Source: a virus. Taken from it: a DNA stretch of 53,474 bases. Shown one piece after another: positions 37,873-46,137 of the stretch. Within the stretch, counting starts at the first letter, position 1. The number at the start of each line of letters is the position of its first letter. A program made the position numbers and the translations under genes. Where the stretch lies: IMG/VR virus record IMGVR_UViG_3300021519_000014, positions 1 to 53,474 of that record, one strand, 5' to 3'. The notes beneath the pieces were generated by a model. That model was given only the letters and a program-made list of their open reading frames with translations. It had not been told where the DNA came from and made no database searches.

Positions 37873-38372
37873 GTCAGCGGACCTGTCTCGGGGACGTCGG
37901 TGTTGTTGTACGGCAGCCCCGGATCGTCGTTACCCGGCGCGTTGGGGTCGGTGCCCGGCTGCTCGTTGAGACTGCCCGGCGCCGCGCCCGTCTGTTGCGT
38001 GACGCGAGTGTCGTCGTTCTGCGTGATGCGCCCGTCGTTGCCGGGGATCGGAATGCCCGTCCAGAAGTCGACCGTGTCCTGACCGCTGGTCGTGCGCCGC
38101 GTCGTGGACGCCGCCGCGAAATCCTGCACACGCGAATTCATGATCGGCACCGGATCCGCGGGGATCACGATGGCGCGAAGCTGCTGTTGCTGGTCATCGT
38201 TACAGGTACGGCAGACGAGAACGCGCGTGTTCTGCAGCGTCGCGCCTCGCCAATCCATTTGCCACTCAAGGGCGTTATGGTTGTAGCGAAAGCCGCAGCG
38301 ATCACAGATTGCATGCGCAGCCGGCGATGACGGGCTAGTGCGAGCGCGGCCAGAACGGGATGCGTAGCCCAT
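37869..38372 (-). CDS. Zinc-finger phage protein, 167 residues
   Basis: C-x2-C pairs ICDRCGFRYN and LVCRTCNDDQQQQ define a zinc ribbon at residues 20-65, a family regularly placed between connector and fibre genes in such phages. The C-terminus is disordered (Pro/Asn/Asp/Gly-rich). The 3' end overlaps the fibre gene by four bases. Role unknown; may be structural. Confidence 0.7.
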   Translation of the reverse strand: MGYASRSGRARTSPSSPAAHAICDRCGFRYNHNALEWQMDWRGATLQNTRVLVCRTCNDDQQQQLRAIVIPADPVPIMNSRVQDFAAASTTRRTTSGQDTVDFWTGIPIPGNDGRITQNDDTRVTQQTGAAPGSLNEQPGTDPNAPGNDDPGLPYNNTDVPETGPLT

Positions 38373-38380
38373 GGATCACC

Positions 38381-39073
38381 TCACGGCCGGTAATAGCCGA
38401 AGATCTGCGGAGAAATATACTGCTGCGCCTGCTCGATGTTCTGTTCTGCCGCGATCTTGTAAGTCTCGTCAGCGACCGCCTTGAGGCCCACCGCGACCTG
38501 CGGGTTCCATACCTTGGCGAGCCTGTACGCGAGCCCGTCGGCGAAGGCTTCGAGCCAGAGATACGGGATCTCGGCCGTCTGCCCGCTTGTGAAGGCCGAA
38601 TCCTGCAGGCGGCGCACGCGGTAGTATTTCAGCGTCGTCGTGCTGGCGCCGTCCGGCACCGGCCACAGCGTGACGGTGGGGTTGATCAGGCGGTCGAACC
38701 AGAAAGACGTGGGGAAGCCCTGCTGCTCCTTGTTCGGGTACGTCGCGTACTCTGAGCGGCTGACGGGCATGATGATCCGGTCGATGTTCGAGCCGCTGCT
38801 TGACGTCACCATGTAGGCGTCGAGGATCATCACCGTGTTGGCGTCGACCGCATACGTCGAGACGCCCTGCGTCACGGGGGTCGTCACGAGGTCGACAGCC
38901 CACAGGTTGACGCCTTGGTTCGACCACGTCGCCAGCATCATGTTCGTAGCCATGCGGGCGCTTTGCATGTGCTCCTGCACGAGCGACGTCGGCCTGATCT
39001 GGCAGAGGTTGAACGCGTAGAGCGTCAGCTCGCCGAGGGAGGGGTCGAAGGTGTAGGTGGAGCTGGTGGTCAT
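38381..39073 (-). CDS. Connector/neck protein (gp4-like), 230 residues
   Basis: Start ATG 39073 overlaps the preceding stop as ATGA. The sequence LVQEHMQSARMATNMMLATW then WAVDLVTTPVTQGVSTYAVD and a C-terminal helical region (EAFADGLAYRLAKVWNPQVA) matches phage head-tail adaptor families. Together with the gene at 31456 it probably builds the neck. Confidence 0.7.
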   Translation of the reverse strand: MTTSSTYTFDPSLGELTLYAFNLCQIRPTSLVQEHMQSARMATNMMLATWSNQGVNLWAVDLVTTPVTQGVSTYAVDANTVMILDAYMVTSSSGSNIDRIIMPVSRSEYATYPNKEQQGFPTSFWFDRLINPTVTLWPVPDGASTTTLKYYRVRRLQDSAFTSGQTAEIPYLWLEAFADGLAYRLAKVWNPQVAVGLKAVADETYKIAAEQNIEQAQQYISPQIFGYYRP

Positions 39074-39975
39074 ACGTTTGCACCGACAGAAGTTGCCCAC
39101 GCCTGAATGGCGTTATATTGCGCCAGTTCCTGCGCGCCGGAGAGCGGGCCACCGACCACAACGAAACCGACAGAGGACGCCCGGAAAGAGGCCGCCGTGC
39201 CCGCGTTGTTGAGCGCCCCAATGTAGACGGACCGCGTCGGCGCCAGCGCCTCAACAGCTGCCGCCGTACCGTTGGCCAGCGCCACGCCGCGATTATACAT
39301 CTGTACCGTTAAACCGCCGTTCGCGCGGCTTGCGGTCTTGAGGCCGCGACTGTCGGTTGTGGCGAGCGTGAAGTTTAGTGTCGCGCAGTTCGCGCGGGCA
39401 GTGGCAAGCAACGCGTTCCGACAATTGACGACTGACAGCGCGCGCGTGGTGGTGTCCAAAGTGCCGGCGGAAACCCCCGCCGAAGACACATGTGTGCGCT
39501 CGTAGGCGCCGATGCGCTGGTCTGTGCCTGTGCAGTTGAAACCGTCAAGCGAGGGCACGAATCCTGTGTCGATGTACTGCGTCGTTCCGTTGAAGACGTA
39601 GCCCCTGTCTGTCGTAAAGGTCGGCGTGGCCACGGGTGTAGCAAGGCGTCGTTGCTTCAGGCTGGTCAGTGCCTGCGCTGCGTTTTCAGCCCACAGCGAA
39701 CAGTAGTCGTCAGTCAACCACCATGCGCCAGACGCCATATCGGAGGTTATGAACTGACGAATGATCACCATGCGGTTCGCCGACACGCTTCCGCCGTTGG
39801 CAACCACGGCGGATCCGTACAGGTCAGCGATGCTGTTCACCGACGTCGTACCGAACGTCGTGAGGCCATCGCCGTACAGGTCGCGGCCGTTTGCGTTGAG
39901 GGTCAGCCTGTTCGCGCCCAACGTCAGGCCGCCGCCTACTCCGAGGCCTGCGCCATCGTTAGAGAACCCGACCAT
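39070..39975 (-). CDS. Structural protein with lectin-like segment, 301 residues
   Basis: Gly/Asn-rich beta N-terminus (GLGVGGGLTLGANRLTLNAN). The middle has RGYVFNGTTQYIDTGFVPS, a concanavalin/LamG-like start. The end is a helix (GAQELAQYNAIQAWATSVGA) seen in similar phage appendage proteins. Probably a surface decoration or fibre-associated protein. Confidence 0.55.
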   Translation of the reverse strand: MVGFSNDGAGLGVGGGLTLGANRLTLNANGRDLYGDGLTTFGTTSVNSIADLYGSAVVANGGSVSANRMVIIRQFITSDMASGAWWLTDDYCSLWAENAAQALTSLKQRRLATPVATPTFTTDRGYVFNGTTQYIDTGFVPSLDGFNCTGTDQRIGAYERTHVSSAGVSAGTLDTTTRALSVVNCRNALLATARANCATLNFTLATTDSRGLKTASRANGGLTVQMYNRGVALANGTAAAVEALAPTRSVYIGALNNAGTAASFRASSVGFVVVGGPLSGAQELAQYNAIQAWATSVGANV

Positions 39976-39984
39976 TCAGGAAAC

Positions 39985-40638
39985 TCACTTCGGCACCGCG
40001 CTCGCCTGCAAGAACGTAGACGTCACGGTTCCCGTGCCGCTGTTCAGGAGGACGCGCGCGAATACCGGCGTGAAGTTGTAGTTGGTCTGCTGCGTCGTAG
40101 TTGCGCCCACGACGTTGATGTCGGAACTCGAAACCCATGTCATCGTCGCAGGGGTCATGGTGGCTCCGGGTACATTCGGGTCGTCCAAGGTCTGCTGGAC
40201 AGTGTAGTTGACCGTTCCGCTGACCGTACACTGGATCGCGACGCCGTGGGGCGCGTAGTCGTCGAGGCGCACCCACGGGCTGGCGGCTACTCCGTTCGTT
40301 CCGATGGATAGGTTGCCGGTCAGCGCCGCGCTGCAGTAGGCGCTCGTCACGGTCTTGTAGTCAAGGACGGACGCCACGGTGCTGGCATTGACCAGCGTCA
40401 CCGTCTCCGAAATCAAATCGCCGGCCCAGTTCGTGCCCGCCAGCAGGATGGTCTTCGTCGTCTCGTTGGCCGTCGTCGTGAACAGGACGCGGCGCGCGGC
40501 GTCAAGGATTGCGACACCGGCCGTGACCAGCGAGCCGTTCAGCGTCAGGTTGCCGGCGCCGGCGACACCGGACGCTGTGCGGATGTTGGTGGCGCTCGCG
40601 CTGGCGAGGGGGCCAACGGTGACAGTAATCGGGCGCAT
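39985..40638 (-). CDS. Structural beta protein, 217 residues
   Basis: All-beta, Thr/Ala-rich with ATMTWVSSSDINVVGATTTQ near the end. Proteins of this type with the same N-terminal MRPITVTVGPLASASATNIR pattern occur next to capsid genes in phages. Likely head or neck component. Confidence 0.6.
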   Translation of the reverse strand: MRPITVTVGPLASASATNIRTASGVAGAGNLTLNGSLVTAGVAILDAARRVLFTTTANETTKTILLAGTNWAGDLISETVTLVNASTVASVLDYKTVTSAYCSAALTGNLSIGTNGVAASPWVRLDDYAPHGVAIQCTVSGTVNYTVQQTLDDPNVPGATMTPATMTWVSSSDINVVGATTTQQTNYNFTPVFARVLLNSGTGTVTSTFLQASAVPK

Positions 40639-40649
40639 CTACGAGGCTC

Positions 40650-40925
40650 CTAGCATTTCACGTCCCACTTCTTCAGCGCAAGGTTGATGCGGCTGTTCGG
40701 ATCGTGGGCGGTTTTTGAGGAAGTCAGCTTTTCCTTCATCCCGCACATGCGGGCGCGGAAGCTGTCGCGGCGCGCGGCGGACGCCGGGCTGCCCTTGGCC
40801 TGCTCCGCGGTGACGGGCGGCTTGATGTTGTATCCGGTGGCGCGCAGAGACGCCCGGCCGGTGGCGTTCAAGCCGCCTGACGGGTTCTTTCCCTCGCGAC
40901 GCTGCCATGCCGGTGTGCGGGCCAT
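40650..40925 (-). CDS. DUF6321-like protein, 91 residues
   Basis: The pattern AWQRREGKNPSGGLNATGRA then RRDSFRARMCGMKEKL and TSSKTAHDPNSRINLALKKW is that of DUF6321, a basic phage protein of unknown function, often near capsid genes. A terminator separates it from the preceding gene, so it may start a new transcript or depend on readthrough. Confidence 0.75.
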   Translation of the reverse strand: MARTPAWQRREGKNPSGGLNATGRASLRATGYNIKPPVTAEQAKGSPASAARRDSFRARMCGMKEKLTSSKTAHDPNSRINLALKKWDVKC

Positions 40926-40935
40926 CAGGCACCTC

Positions 40936-40963
40936 GAAAAAGAGGACGGGGGCCGAGGCCCCC
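40936..40963 (-). terminator. Minus-strand terminator
   Basis: GGGGGCC (40948-40954) and GGCCCCC (40957-40963) form a 7-bp GC stem; on the minus strand it is followed by GTCCTCTTTTT. The T run is offset by six bases, so termination may be partial. Confidence 0.6.
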
Positions 40964-40971
40964 GCCGTAGG

Positions 40972-41271
40972 TCAGCAGCTGCTCTGCTTGCTGCTGCGGC
41001 CCCGAGCGGGGGTACCGCTATGAGCCGAGGAGAGCGGGTTCATGTTCGAGCCCGCGCGTCCGCCGCTCTTGCGAGGCATGCGGCCGGCGTTGAGCTTGGA
41101 CATCTTGCCCTGCATCTTCACGGTCTTGCCGCCGCGCTTGCGCTCTTCGGCGGCGTCCGTGACATCGTCGGCGCCGGGACCGTTGTACTTCCCGTTCTTC
41201 CGACTGAGGTCTTCCTTGTAGGCGGCGACGCCGCCGCCGGCTTCACGATTTTTGCGATGACGAGCCTTCAT
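40972..41271 (-). CDS. Small very basic protein, 99 residues, KSGGR motif
   Basis: ATG 41271 with AAGGAGG seven bases upstream. The protein is rich in Lys/Arg/Gly (KARHRKNREAGGGVAAYKED, RMPRKSGGRAGSNMNP). It likely binds nucleic acid or acts as a minor head protein. It shares the RKSGGR motif with the 519-residue basic protein. Confidence 0.6.
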   Translation of the reverse strand: MKARHRKNREAGGGVAAYKEDLSRKNGKYNGPGADDVTDAAEERKRGGKTVKMQGKMSKLNAGRMPRKSGGRAGSNMNPLSSAHSGTPARGRSSKQSSC

Positions 41272-41282
41272 GGCCTGCCTCC

Positions 41283-42314
41283 TTACGACGGGTTGACGGC
41301 GATGCCGCTGGTGGCCGCCGTAACGGTGCCGCCATCGACGTAGATCTGACCCAGCGAATTGGCGTCGGTGCCAAATTCGGAGATGCCGACGAGAGTGCAG
41401 TCCTTCATCAGCAGCAGGCCGCCAGCCGAGGCCGGGAGCGTCGCGAGGGCGCTCATGGTCGTCGAGGTCGACTTGATGTTGTTGATGAACGTGCAACGGT
41501 CGAACTTCTGCCAGCGATCAATGCCAGCCGCAGCCGCCACGATGATGCCCAACGTGGTAGCCGAGCTGGTCTGGAAGCTGAAGTTACAGCCCCTGAACGT
41601 GTTGCGCGCGGTGCCCCCGGAGAACGAGAGCGTGGCGTTTGCGACAGTGCGCGTCACGGTGTCGAGGCCAAACTCGCAGTCGTCGAAGGTATTCTCGCCC
41701 GTGCTGCCGCTGATCAGCAGCGAACGGCTCGACGTCGACTGAGCCGAGGCCGTGTCGCCCGCACCACCGAACATGACGTTCGAATAGTAGTTGCGACCGC
41801 CGCTGTCGGTCCACGCGATCTGGCTGGCGCCGCCGGTCGAGAAACCGTTGAACACCGAGAAGTTCGCGAAGATGCATCCCGTCGCCGACACCGTCACGAA
41901 ATTGCCCGACCCGAAGGTCGCCATCGTGTAGGTGCCCGTCGGCGGCGCGATGCGAGCGCGCTGGCTGACCATGGTCGGAGCGCACATGCCCACGATGTGG
42001 CATGCGTTCTTCGACCAGACGAGCGTGCCGGCGGTAGCCGTCGAGTCGAGAACCTGCGCATTGGCCAGCGACAGGCGCTGGGTGGCGGCGGTCCCGCCGT
42101 CACCGACGATCACGGCCACGTCGTTCTGGCCTGCCGTCATCTTGTAGTGCGCTCCGTAGAGCGTCTGGAGGGGGCTGTCTGCCGATCCGGTGTTGCCGTC
42201 GCTTCCGTTGACGTAGTCAACGAAGAAGACGCTGCCGGTGGTCAGCGGGAGGCCGGACATTCCCATGGTGGGAATGCCGGCTACCGCCAGCCCGCTCAGG
42301 TGCGTAATACCCAT
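41283..42314 (-). CDS. Capsid-proximal structural protein, beta-helix-like, 343 residues
   Basis: Repeated beta motifs with Gly/Asn turns (NYYSNVMFGGAG, NTFDDCEFGLD, NTFRGCNFSFQ, WQKFDRCTFINN) resemble a right-handed parallel beta-helix. The N-terminus has GSVFFVDYVNGSDGNTGSAD, the usual entry of such helices. It follows the major capsid protein by 15 bases, so a head fibre or decoration role is likely. Not an enzyme as far as visible. Confidence 0.6.
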   Translation of the reverse strand: MGITHLSGLAVAGIPTMGMSGLPLTTGSVFFVDYVNGSDGNTGSADSPLQTLYGAHYKMTAGQNDVAVIVGDGGTAATQRLSLANAQVLDSTATAGTLVWSKNACHIVGMCAPTMVSQRARIAPPTGTYTMATFGSGNFVTVSATGCIFANFSVFNGFSTGGASQIAWTDSGGRNYYSNVMFGGAGDTASAQSTSSRSLLISGSTGENTFDDCEFGLDTVTRTVANATLSFSGGTARNTFRGCNFSFQTSSATTLGIIVAAAAGIDRWQKFDRCTFINNIKSTSTTMSALATLPASAGGLLLMKDCTLVGISEFGTDANSLGQIYVDGGTVTAATSGIAVNPS

Positions 42315-42329
42315 GGTGAGCGGCTCCTA

Positions 42330-43244
42330 TCAGGTGGTCGGGAAGGATCCGAAGATCGAACGGAAGTTGTAGTACCCGAACGAGTACCTCTCGTAGCCCT
42401 TCACCAGCAGGTTGTCGGTGACGAAGTCGACCTGCATGTCCGTTTCGAACTTGATGCGCTCCATGTAGGAGAGCCCGTCGATGTTGGTCAGCAGGAACCA
42501 CGCGTAGGACGACGTCAGGAAGTCGTTGACCATGTAGCCTTCGGGCATACCGCCCGCCGTCGACATGATCGCGTTGACATCGTTGTCGGCCGTGCCGGGG
42601 CGCAGTTCCGTCTTGGTCAGGCGGATGGCGACCGGCTCAAGCTGCGGCGGCACGATGAGCTTCCGGGCGCGGGCGAAGACCTTGAGGCCCGCCTGATCCT
42701 TGAAGTTCGTCCGCACCGAGATCATCGCGTTCAGCAGCGACGCCTCGTTCAGGTCGACCTGAACCGCAGGCTTGTTGGCTACCGTGCCGCCGTCGATGGG
42801 GTGATCGGTGGCACAGAGTGCCTTGCCGTCGCCGCCGATGGAGGCATTGTAGGTCGTCGCCGTGTTCAGGATGTTCGCGCCGTAGATTTCCTTGGTCTGC
42901 TGAAAGCTTTCGATCAGGCCGAGGTTCGACGGGTGGAACTGCGTCTTGTACAGGTTGTCGTCGATGGCCTTGCGAGTGATCGCGTAGCCAAGAGCGATTT
43001 CCGTGTGCTCCTGATTGTAGACGAAGCGTTCGCCGGCGGCGTTGTCGAAGGCGGTCTGGCCGCCTTCGGTCTTCAGCTGGGCGAGCCCGAGGTACCGCAT
43101 TTCGGCGGTGCGTTCGAGAGCCATCTTCGAATCGTGCTTGGTGAAGATCTTGTCGTACTGAGACGGGATCATCTCGTACTTGCCCTCGACGCCACGCAGG
43201 CCGGGGAGGAGCAAGTCCTTGATGGCGGAAAGATTAACAGCCAT
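42330..43244 (-). CDS. Major capsid protein (HK97 fold, Mu gpT-like)
   Basis: The 304-residue protein begins MAVNLSAIKDLLLPGLRGVE. Conserved blocks include VYNQEHTEIALGYAITRKAI and a C-terminal KGYERYSFGYYNFRSIFGSF. This is the pattern of Mu gpT-like HK97-fold capsids, without an N-terminal delta domain, so scaffolding is supplied by a separate protein (44654). It sits next to the decoration-like gene at 43258. Confidence 0.8.
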   Translation of the reverse strand: MAVNLSAIKDLLLPGLRGVEGKYEMIPSQYDKIFTKHDSKMALERTAEMRYLGLAQLKTEGGQTAFDNAAGERFVYNQEHTEIALGYAITRKAIDDNLYKTQFHPSNLGLIESFQQTKEIYGANILNTATTYNASIGGDGKALCATDHPIDGGTVANKPAVQVDLNEASLLNAMISVRTNFKDQAGLKVFARARKLIVPPQLEPVAIRLTKTELRPGTADNDVNAIMSTAGGMPEGYMVNDFLTSSYAWFLLTNIDGLSYMERIKFETDMQVDFVTDNLLVKGYERYSFGYYNFRSIFGSFPTT

Positions 43245-43257
43245 TGGTCATTACTCC

Positions 43258-43887
43258 TTAGCTGATGCCGGTCGGGCCGGCGCCATTCGAGCGCAGCCAC
43301 TCGTTGTTGAAGCCGACGATGACCTGATTGTAGGCCGTGGTCGGATCAGCACCGGGGGCGCCCGGAGGGGCGGCGATCAGACCTCGCACGATGAACGGGA
43401 ACGTCGCCGTGGTGTTGGCGGTGTCGAGATACGCGCCGGACTGGCCGGTGCTCGCGTCGCCCGTGCCGATGGCGAACTGGGCGTACTGGCCGACCTTTGA
43501 GCTAGTGACCGTGGTCAGCGTGCCCGTGATGTTGAAGGTCGTGCTGGTGCCCATGACGATGAACTGCGCGTTCGGGTCGTCAACGATGTACGCCTCGATG
43601 TCGCCGCTGGCGTCGCTGCCGGGCCAGTAGCTGTTCCACACGGTGCGCTTCTGCGAAACCGAGAGGTACTTGCAGCCGACGAAGATGCCGGCGAGCGTGG
43701 TGGTACCGGCGGCGCCCTGCGTGATGTAGCCGTTCGCGGTCGAGATGACCGGCATCACCGGGTCGCCCGAGTAGATCGGGGTGCTGTTGGTGGACGCGAT
43801 CACGCGGGTCGACTGCGCGAAGGTGGGAGCGCCACCCGAGCCGCCGTAGTACTGCCGGAAACCGAAGGGCGAGTTCGTGTTCGCCAT
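43258..43887 (-). CDS. Head decoration-like protein, 209 residues
   Basis: Begins MANTNSPFGFRQYYGGSGGA, a common start of capsid-associated beta proteins, and includes VDDPNAQFIVMGTSTTFNIT. AGGAG lies upstream of the ATG. It is the first gene after the late internal terminator and promoter, directly followed by the capsid gene. A role on the capsid surface is inferred. Confidence 0.7.
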   Translation of the reverse strand: MANTNSPFGFRQYYGGSGGAPTFAQSTRVIASTNSTPIYSGDPVMPVISTANGYITQGAAGTTTLAGIFVGCKYLSVSQKRTVWNSYWPGSDASGDIEAYIVDDPNAQFIVMGTSTTFNITGTLTTVTSSKVGQYAQFAIGTGDASTGQSGAYLDTANTTATFPFIVRGLIAAPPGAPGADPTTAYNQVIVGFNNEWLRSNGAGPTGIS

Positions 43888-43981
43888 ACCGGAAACTCCT
43901 TTGTGAAGGAAGGTCCGCTAGCGTCCCGAGACGTTGCAAGAGCCGTGAAAATTGAAGCCTCACACCGAGGAGGCAGGATGT

Positions 43982-44011
43982 ATAATGCGCCAAGACGGCG
44001 GCGGGCTTCAA
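43982..44011 (-). promoter_or_regulatory. Candidate capsid promoter
   Basis: On the minus strand TTGAAG (44011-44006) lies 18 bases from CATTAT (43987-43982). The -10 has the same CAT-start form as early promoters A and B. It follows a strong terminator and precedes the decoration and capsid genes. The rest of the gap 43888-44072 holds only the terminator. Confidence 0.45.
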
Positions 44012-44025
44012 CTTGACATACTGAC

Positions 44026-44053
44026 AATAAAAAAGGGGGCCCTTCGGCCCCCT
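44026..44053 (-). terminator. Strong rho-independent terminator on the minus strand
   Basis: An 8-bp stem (AGGGGGCC with GGCCCCCT, 44034-44041 and 44046-44053) with a 4-base loop is followed on the minus strand by TTTTTTATT. It separates the portal-scaffold transcript from the capsid transcript. Confidence 0.9.
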
Positions 44054-44072
44054 CTCTCACATGTGTTGAACC

Positions 44073-44654
44073 CTAGTCGTCCTTCGGAATCGGCATCGCC
44101 TCAAAACTTTTCTTGATCGAGGGCCGCGTGCGCGCGTCGGAAAATTCGCGCTCCATCGTGCCGGGGGGTGCCGCATTGAGCTGCTGCTCCTTGGCCTTGA
44201 TCTGGTTGCGCGCCTTGCGCAGGTCCAGCTCCTCGATGCGCTCGGTGATTTCCCGCGGGCGCTGCATCAGGACCATGCCCTTGCGCTCGATGGTTTCACC
44301 CTTCCAGCCGGCGGGCATCATCTCTGGATGTCGCCGGGAGGGGACGGCCTCCCACCCGGTGCGCGCGAGCGCGACCTGATACGCGGGGTCTTCCTGCCCC
44401 ATGATCGTGCGGCGCTTCCACTCGTATGTCCAACCGTCAGGTATCTGGTCGGGCGAGAAGTAGAACTCGTCGACGCCCTCGTCCATGCTGCCAAGATGGC
44501 CAAGGATTACGGCGGCGCGGCGTTTGGCGGCGGCGCGGGGGTCGTCGTCGCGCAGCTCCGGGCGCATGTCCGGGCGAACCGTCTCTTCGACGGCTTCTTC
44601 GGGGCGGCGCGTGCGGCGGCGGCGGCCGCCGGCGGTCTGGGGCAGTGTGTCCAT
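44073..44654 (-). CDS. Late protein of unknown role, 193 residues
   Basis: The middle has PDGWTYEWKRRTIMGQEDPA then YQVALARTGWEAVPSRRHPE, a pattern conserved in phage head-region proteins. The N-terminus is Arg/Glu-rich. C-terminal charged helix (LDLRKARNQIKAKEQQLNAA). It shares one base with the scaffold-like gene and lies before the terminator. Possibly a capsid assembly factor. Confidence 0.6.
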   Translation of the reverse strand: MDTLPQTAGGRRRRTRRPEEAVEETVRPDMRPELRDDDPRAAAKRRAAVILGHLGSMDEGVDEFYFSPDQIPDGWTYEWKRRTIMGQEDPAYQVALARTGWEAVPSRRHPEMMPAGWKGETIERKGMVLMQRPREITERIEELDLRKARNQIKAKEQQLNAAPPGTMEREFSDARTRPSIKKSFEAMPIPKDD

Positions 44655-45460
44655 CAGTTCAACCGTCCTTCCTTCTTGAGCGCGACTTTGTTCTTCGCGT
44701 ACTCCTCGGGGGTCATCTTCATCATGTCGGCCATCTCACGCTCCTCGGAGGTGAGACGCACCACATTGCCTCCCCGTGTTTCACGGGAAACAGGCGCCGC
44801 AGGCGGCGGCGTCGAGCGCCGCGAGGCGGACGACAGCGGCTCTTCGGCGGCGGGAGCCTTGCGGACCCCCAGCAGCCCCTCGACGTTAGCGAAATAGTCT
44901 TCGCTGTCGGCAGCGTGGCCGTCGGCCACGGTCATGTTGTGCGCCGCGATCATCTTCTGGTTCAGGCGCGGGTCCGTCACGAACTGCGGGTGCCTGCGCA
45001 CCCACTCGGCCGAGCGCGACGAGAGCTGCGAGGCAAACGCCTCGACAGGATCCGACGGGCGCGACACGGGCATCACGGGTTGCGGGGCGTTCTCAAGCGC
45101 CTGCTTGCCCTGTTCGAGCTGCAAGAGCTTGGCGGCGTGCGTCCCCATCTCCTCCTGATAGCTCGCGGCGGCGTCGTAGTCGCCGTTCGACATGGCCGCC
45201 TTGTAGTTGGCCTTGGCGATCTCGTTGCTCTGGCGCAGCGTGTCGATGGCGTTGGACACGAGGTGCAGGTTCGTCTCCTGCACCGTGCCCCGCGCCTCGT
45301 GCGCCGCGACTTCGGCGCTGTGACGCGCCGTCTCGGCCGCCTTGGCGCGAGCCTCCGCGGCCTCCAGCCTCTGCTTCAGGTCGTCGACGCCTTCCTCAAG
45401 CGTGAGTTCCTTCGGCGTCGCGTCTTCTTCGACGACGATATCTTCGTTTTCGGTGCTCAT
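44654..45460 (-). CDS. Scaffold-like protein, 268 residues
   Basis: ATG 45460 with GAGGA upstream. The acidic N-terminus (MSTENEDIVVEEDATPKELT) is followed by a long coiled coil (VDDLKQRLEAAEARAKAAET, about 30-120) and a Pro-rich linker. It ends with a basic segment (YAKNKVALKKEGRLN) as in scaffolds that bind capsid subunits. Position between portal and capsid genes supports scaffolding. Confidence 0.7.
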   Translation of the reverse strand: MSTENEDIVVEEDATPKELTLEEGVDDLKQRLEAAEARAKAAETARHSAEVAAHEARGTVQETNLHLVSNAIDTLRQSNEIAKANYKAAMSNGDYDAAASYQEEMGTHAAKLLQLEQGKQALENAPQPVMPVSRPSDPVEAFASQLSSRSAEWVRRHPQFVTDPRLNQKMIAAHNMTVADGHAADSEDYFANVEGLLGVRKAPAAEEPLSSASRRSTPPPAAPVSRETRGGNVVRLTSEEREMADMMKMTPEEYAKNKVALKKEGRLN

Positions 45461-45467
45461 TGTGTCC

Positions 45468-45860
45468 TCACCACACACGGTCGGGCTGGTCGACCTTGCC
45501 CCTGATCGCCGTATCGTCGATCAGTCTGCAGGCGACGCCGTTGACGTTGATTGCCCAGCCATCGCTGGGGCGGAAGATGACCCAGTCGCCTTCGGCGATG
45601 CCGGCATCGACGAACCACTCGCCGCGCTCGTCAACGAAGGCCCTCGGACCCTTCTTCACGACGAGGCCCGCCTTGCCCTGAATGCGGTCCTCGGAAGTGT
45701 AGCTGTCCGTCAGGTAGATGCCGGATTTAGTTCGGCTCGGCCGCACGTAGATCGCGACCAAAACCGAATTGTTGAAGACATCGACACCGCTCGTGTCGCC
45801 AAGTGTCGCGAGCAAGTCCTTTTTCGGGTCGACGTCGTGCTTCATTGCCATCTGTGGCAT
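45468..45860 (-). CDS. GroES-like phage protein, 130 residues
   Basis: ATG 45860 with GAGG upstream is chosen over the longer frame. The chaperonin-10-like pattern is NNSVLVAIYVRPSRTKSGIY then LTDSYTSEDRIQGKAGLVVK and EGDWVIFRPSDGWAINVNGV. It would form a GroES-like ring co-chaperone to fold the capsid, as T4 gp31 does. The mobile loop (SGIYLTDSYTSEDRIQG) is present. Expected ring assembly is inferred. Confidence 0.7.
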   Translation of the reverse strand: MPQMAMKHDVDPKKDLLATLGDTSGVDVFNNSVLVAIYVRPSRTKSGIYLTDSYTSEDRIQGKAGLVVKKGPRAFVDERGEWFVDAGIAEGDWVIFRPSDGWAINVNGVACRLIDDTAIRGKVDQPDRVW

Positions 45861-45861
45861 G

Positions 45862-46062
45862 TCAGCTCCTCTCTGCGCCTTTAGTGATAGCCTCCGCTTC
45901 CTCATAGATGTCGAGCGCCTCGCGGAGGCCTTGGAAGCGCCCGGTTTCCCGTGCGTACTCACGCTCGGTCATCGTCCCGTTCATCACGTTGTGTGTGATG
46001 ACGGTCATGCGTTCGGCGGCAAGGTCATTGAACTTGCGGCCAAGTCTCGTGTCGAACTTCAC
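45862..46062 (-). CDS. Small conserved-looking late protein, 66 residues
   Basis: GTG start at 46062 with GGGAGGAG upstream. The pattern FNDLAAERMTVITHNVMNGT then MTEREYARETGRFQGLREAL is conserved in phages next to head genes. All helical. Role unknown. It ends one base before the GroES-like gene. Confidence 0.65.
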   Translation of the reverse strand: MKFDTRLGRKFNDLAAERMTVITHNVMNGTMTEREYARETGRFQGLREALDIYEEAEAITKGAERS

Positions 46063-46137
46063 TGGCTCCTCCCAGTGGCCGAAGGTGGGGCGCCGCGCCG
46101 CGAGGAGTCAGCGCAGCGCCCCGTCGCCGGCCGGCGA

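Noticed and set aside
46063-46137. GC-rich inverted repeats (GGGGCGC/GCGCCCC and CGCCGGCCGGCG) as a terminator
   Set aside because: No T tract on either strand and the downstream gene is tightly spaced; GC-rich palindromes are common here by composition.
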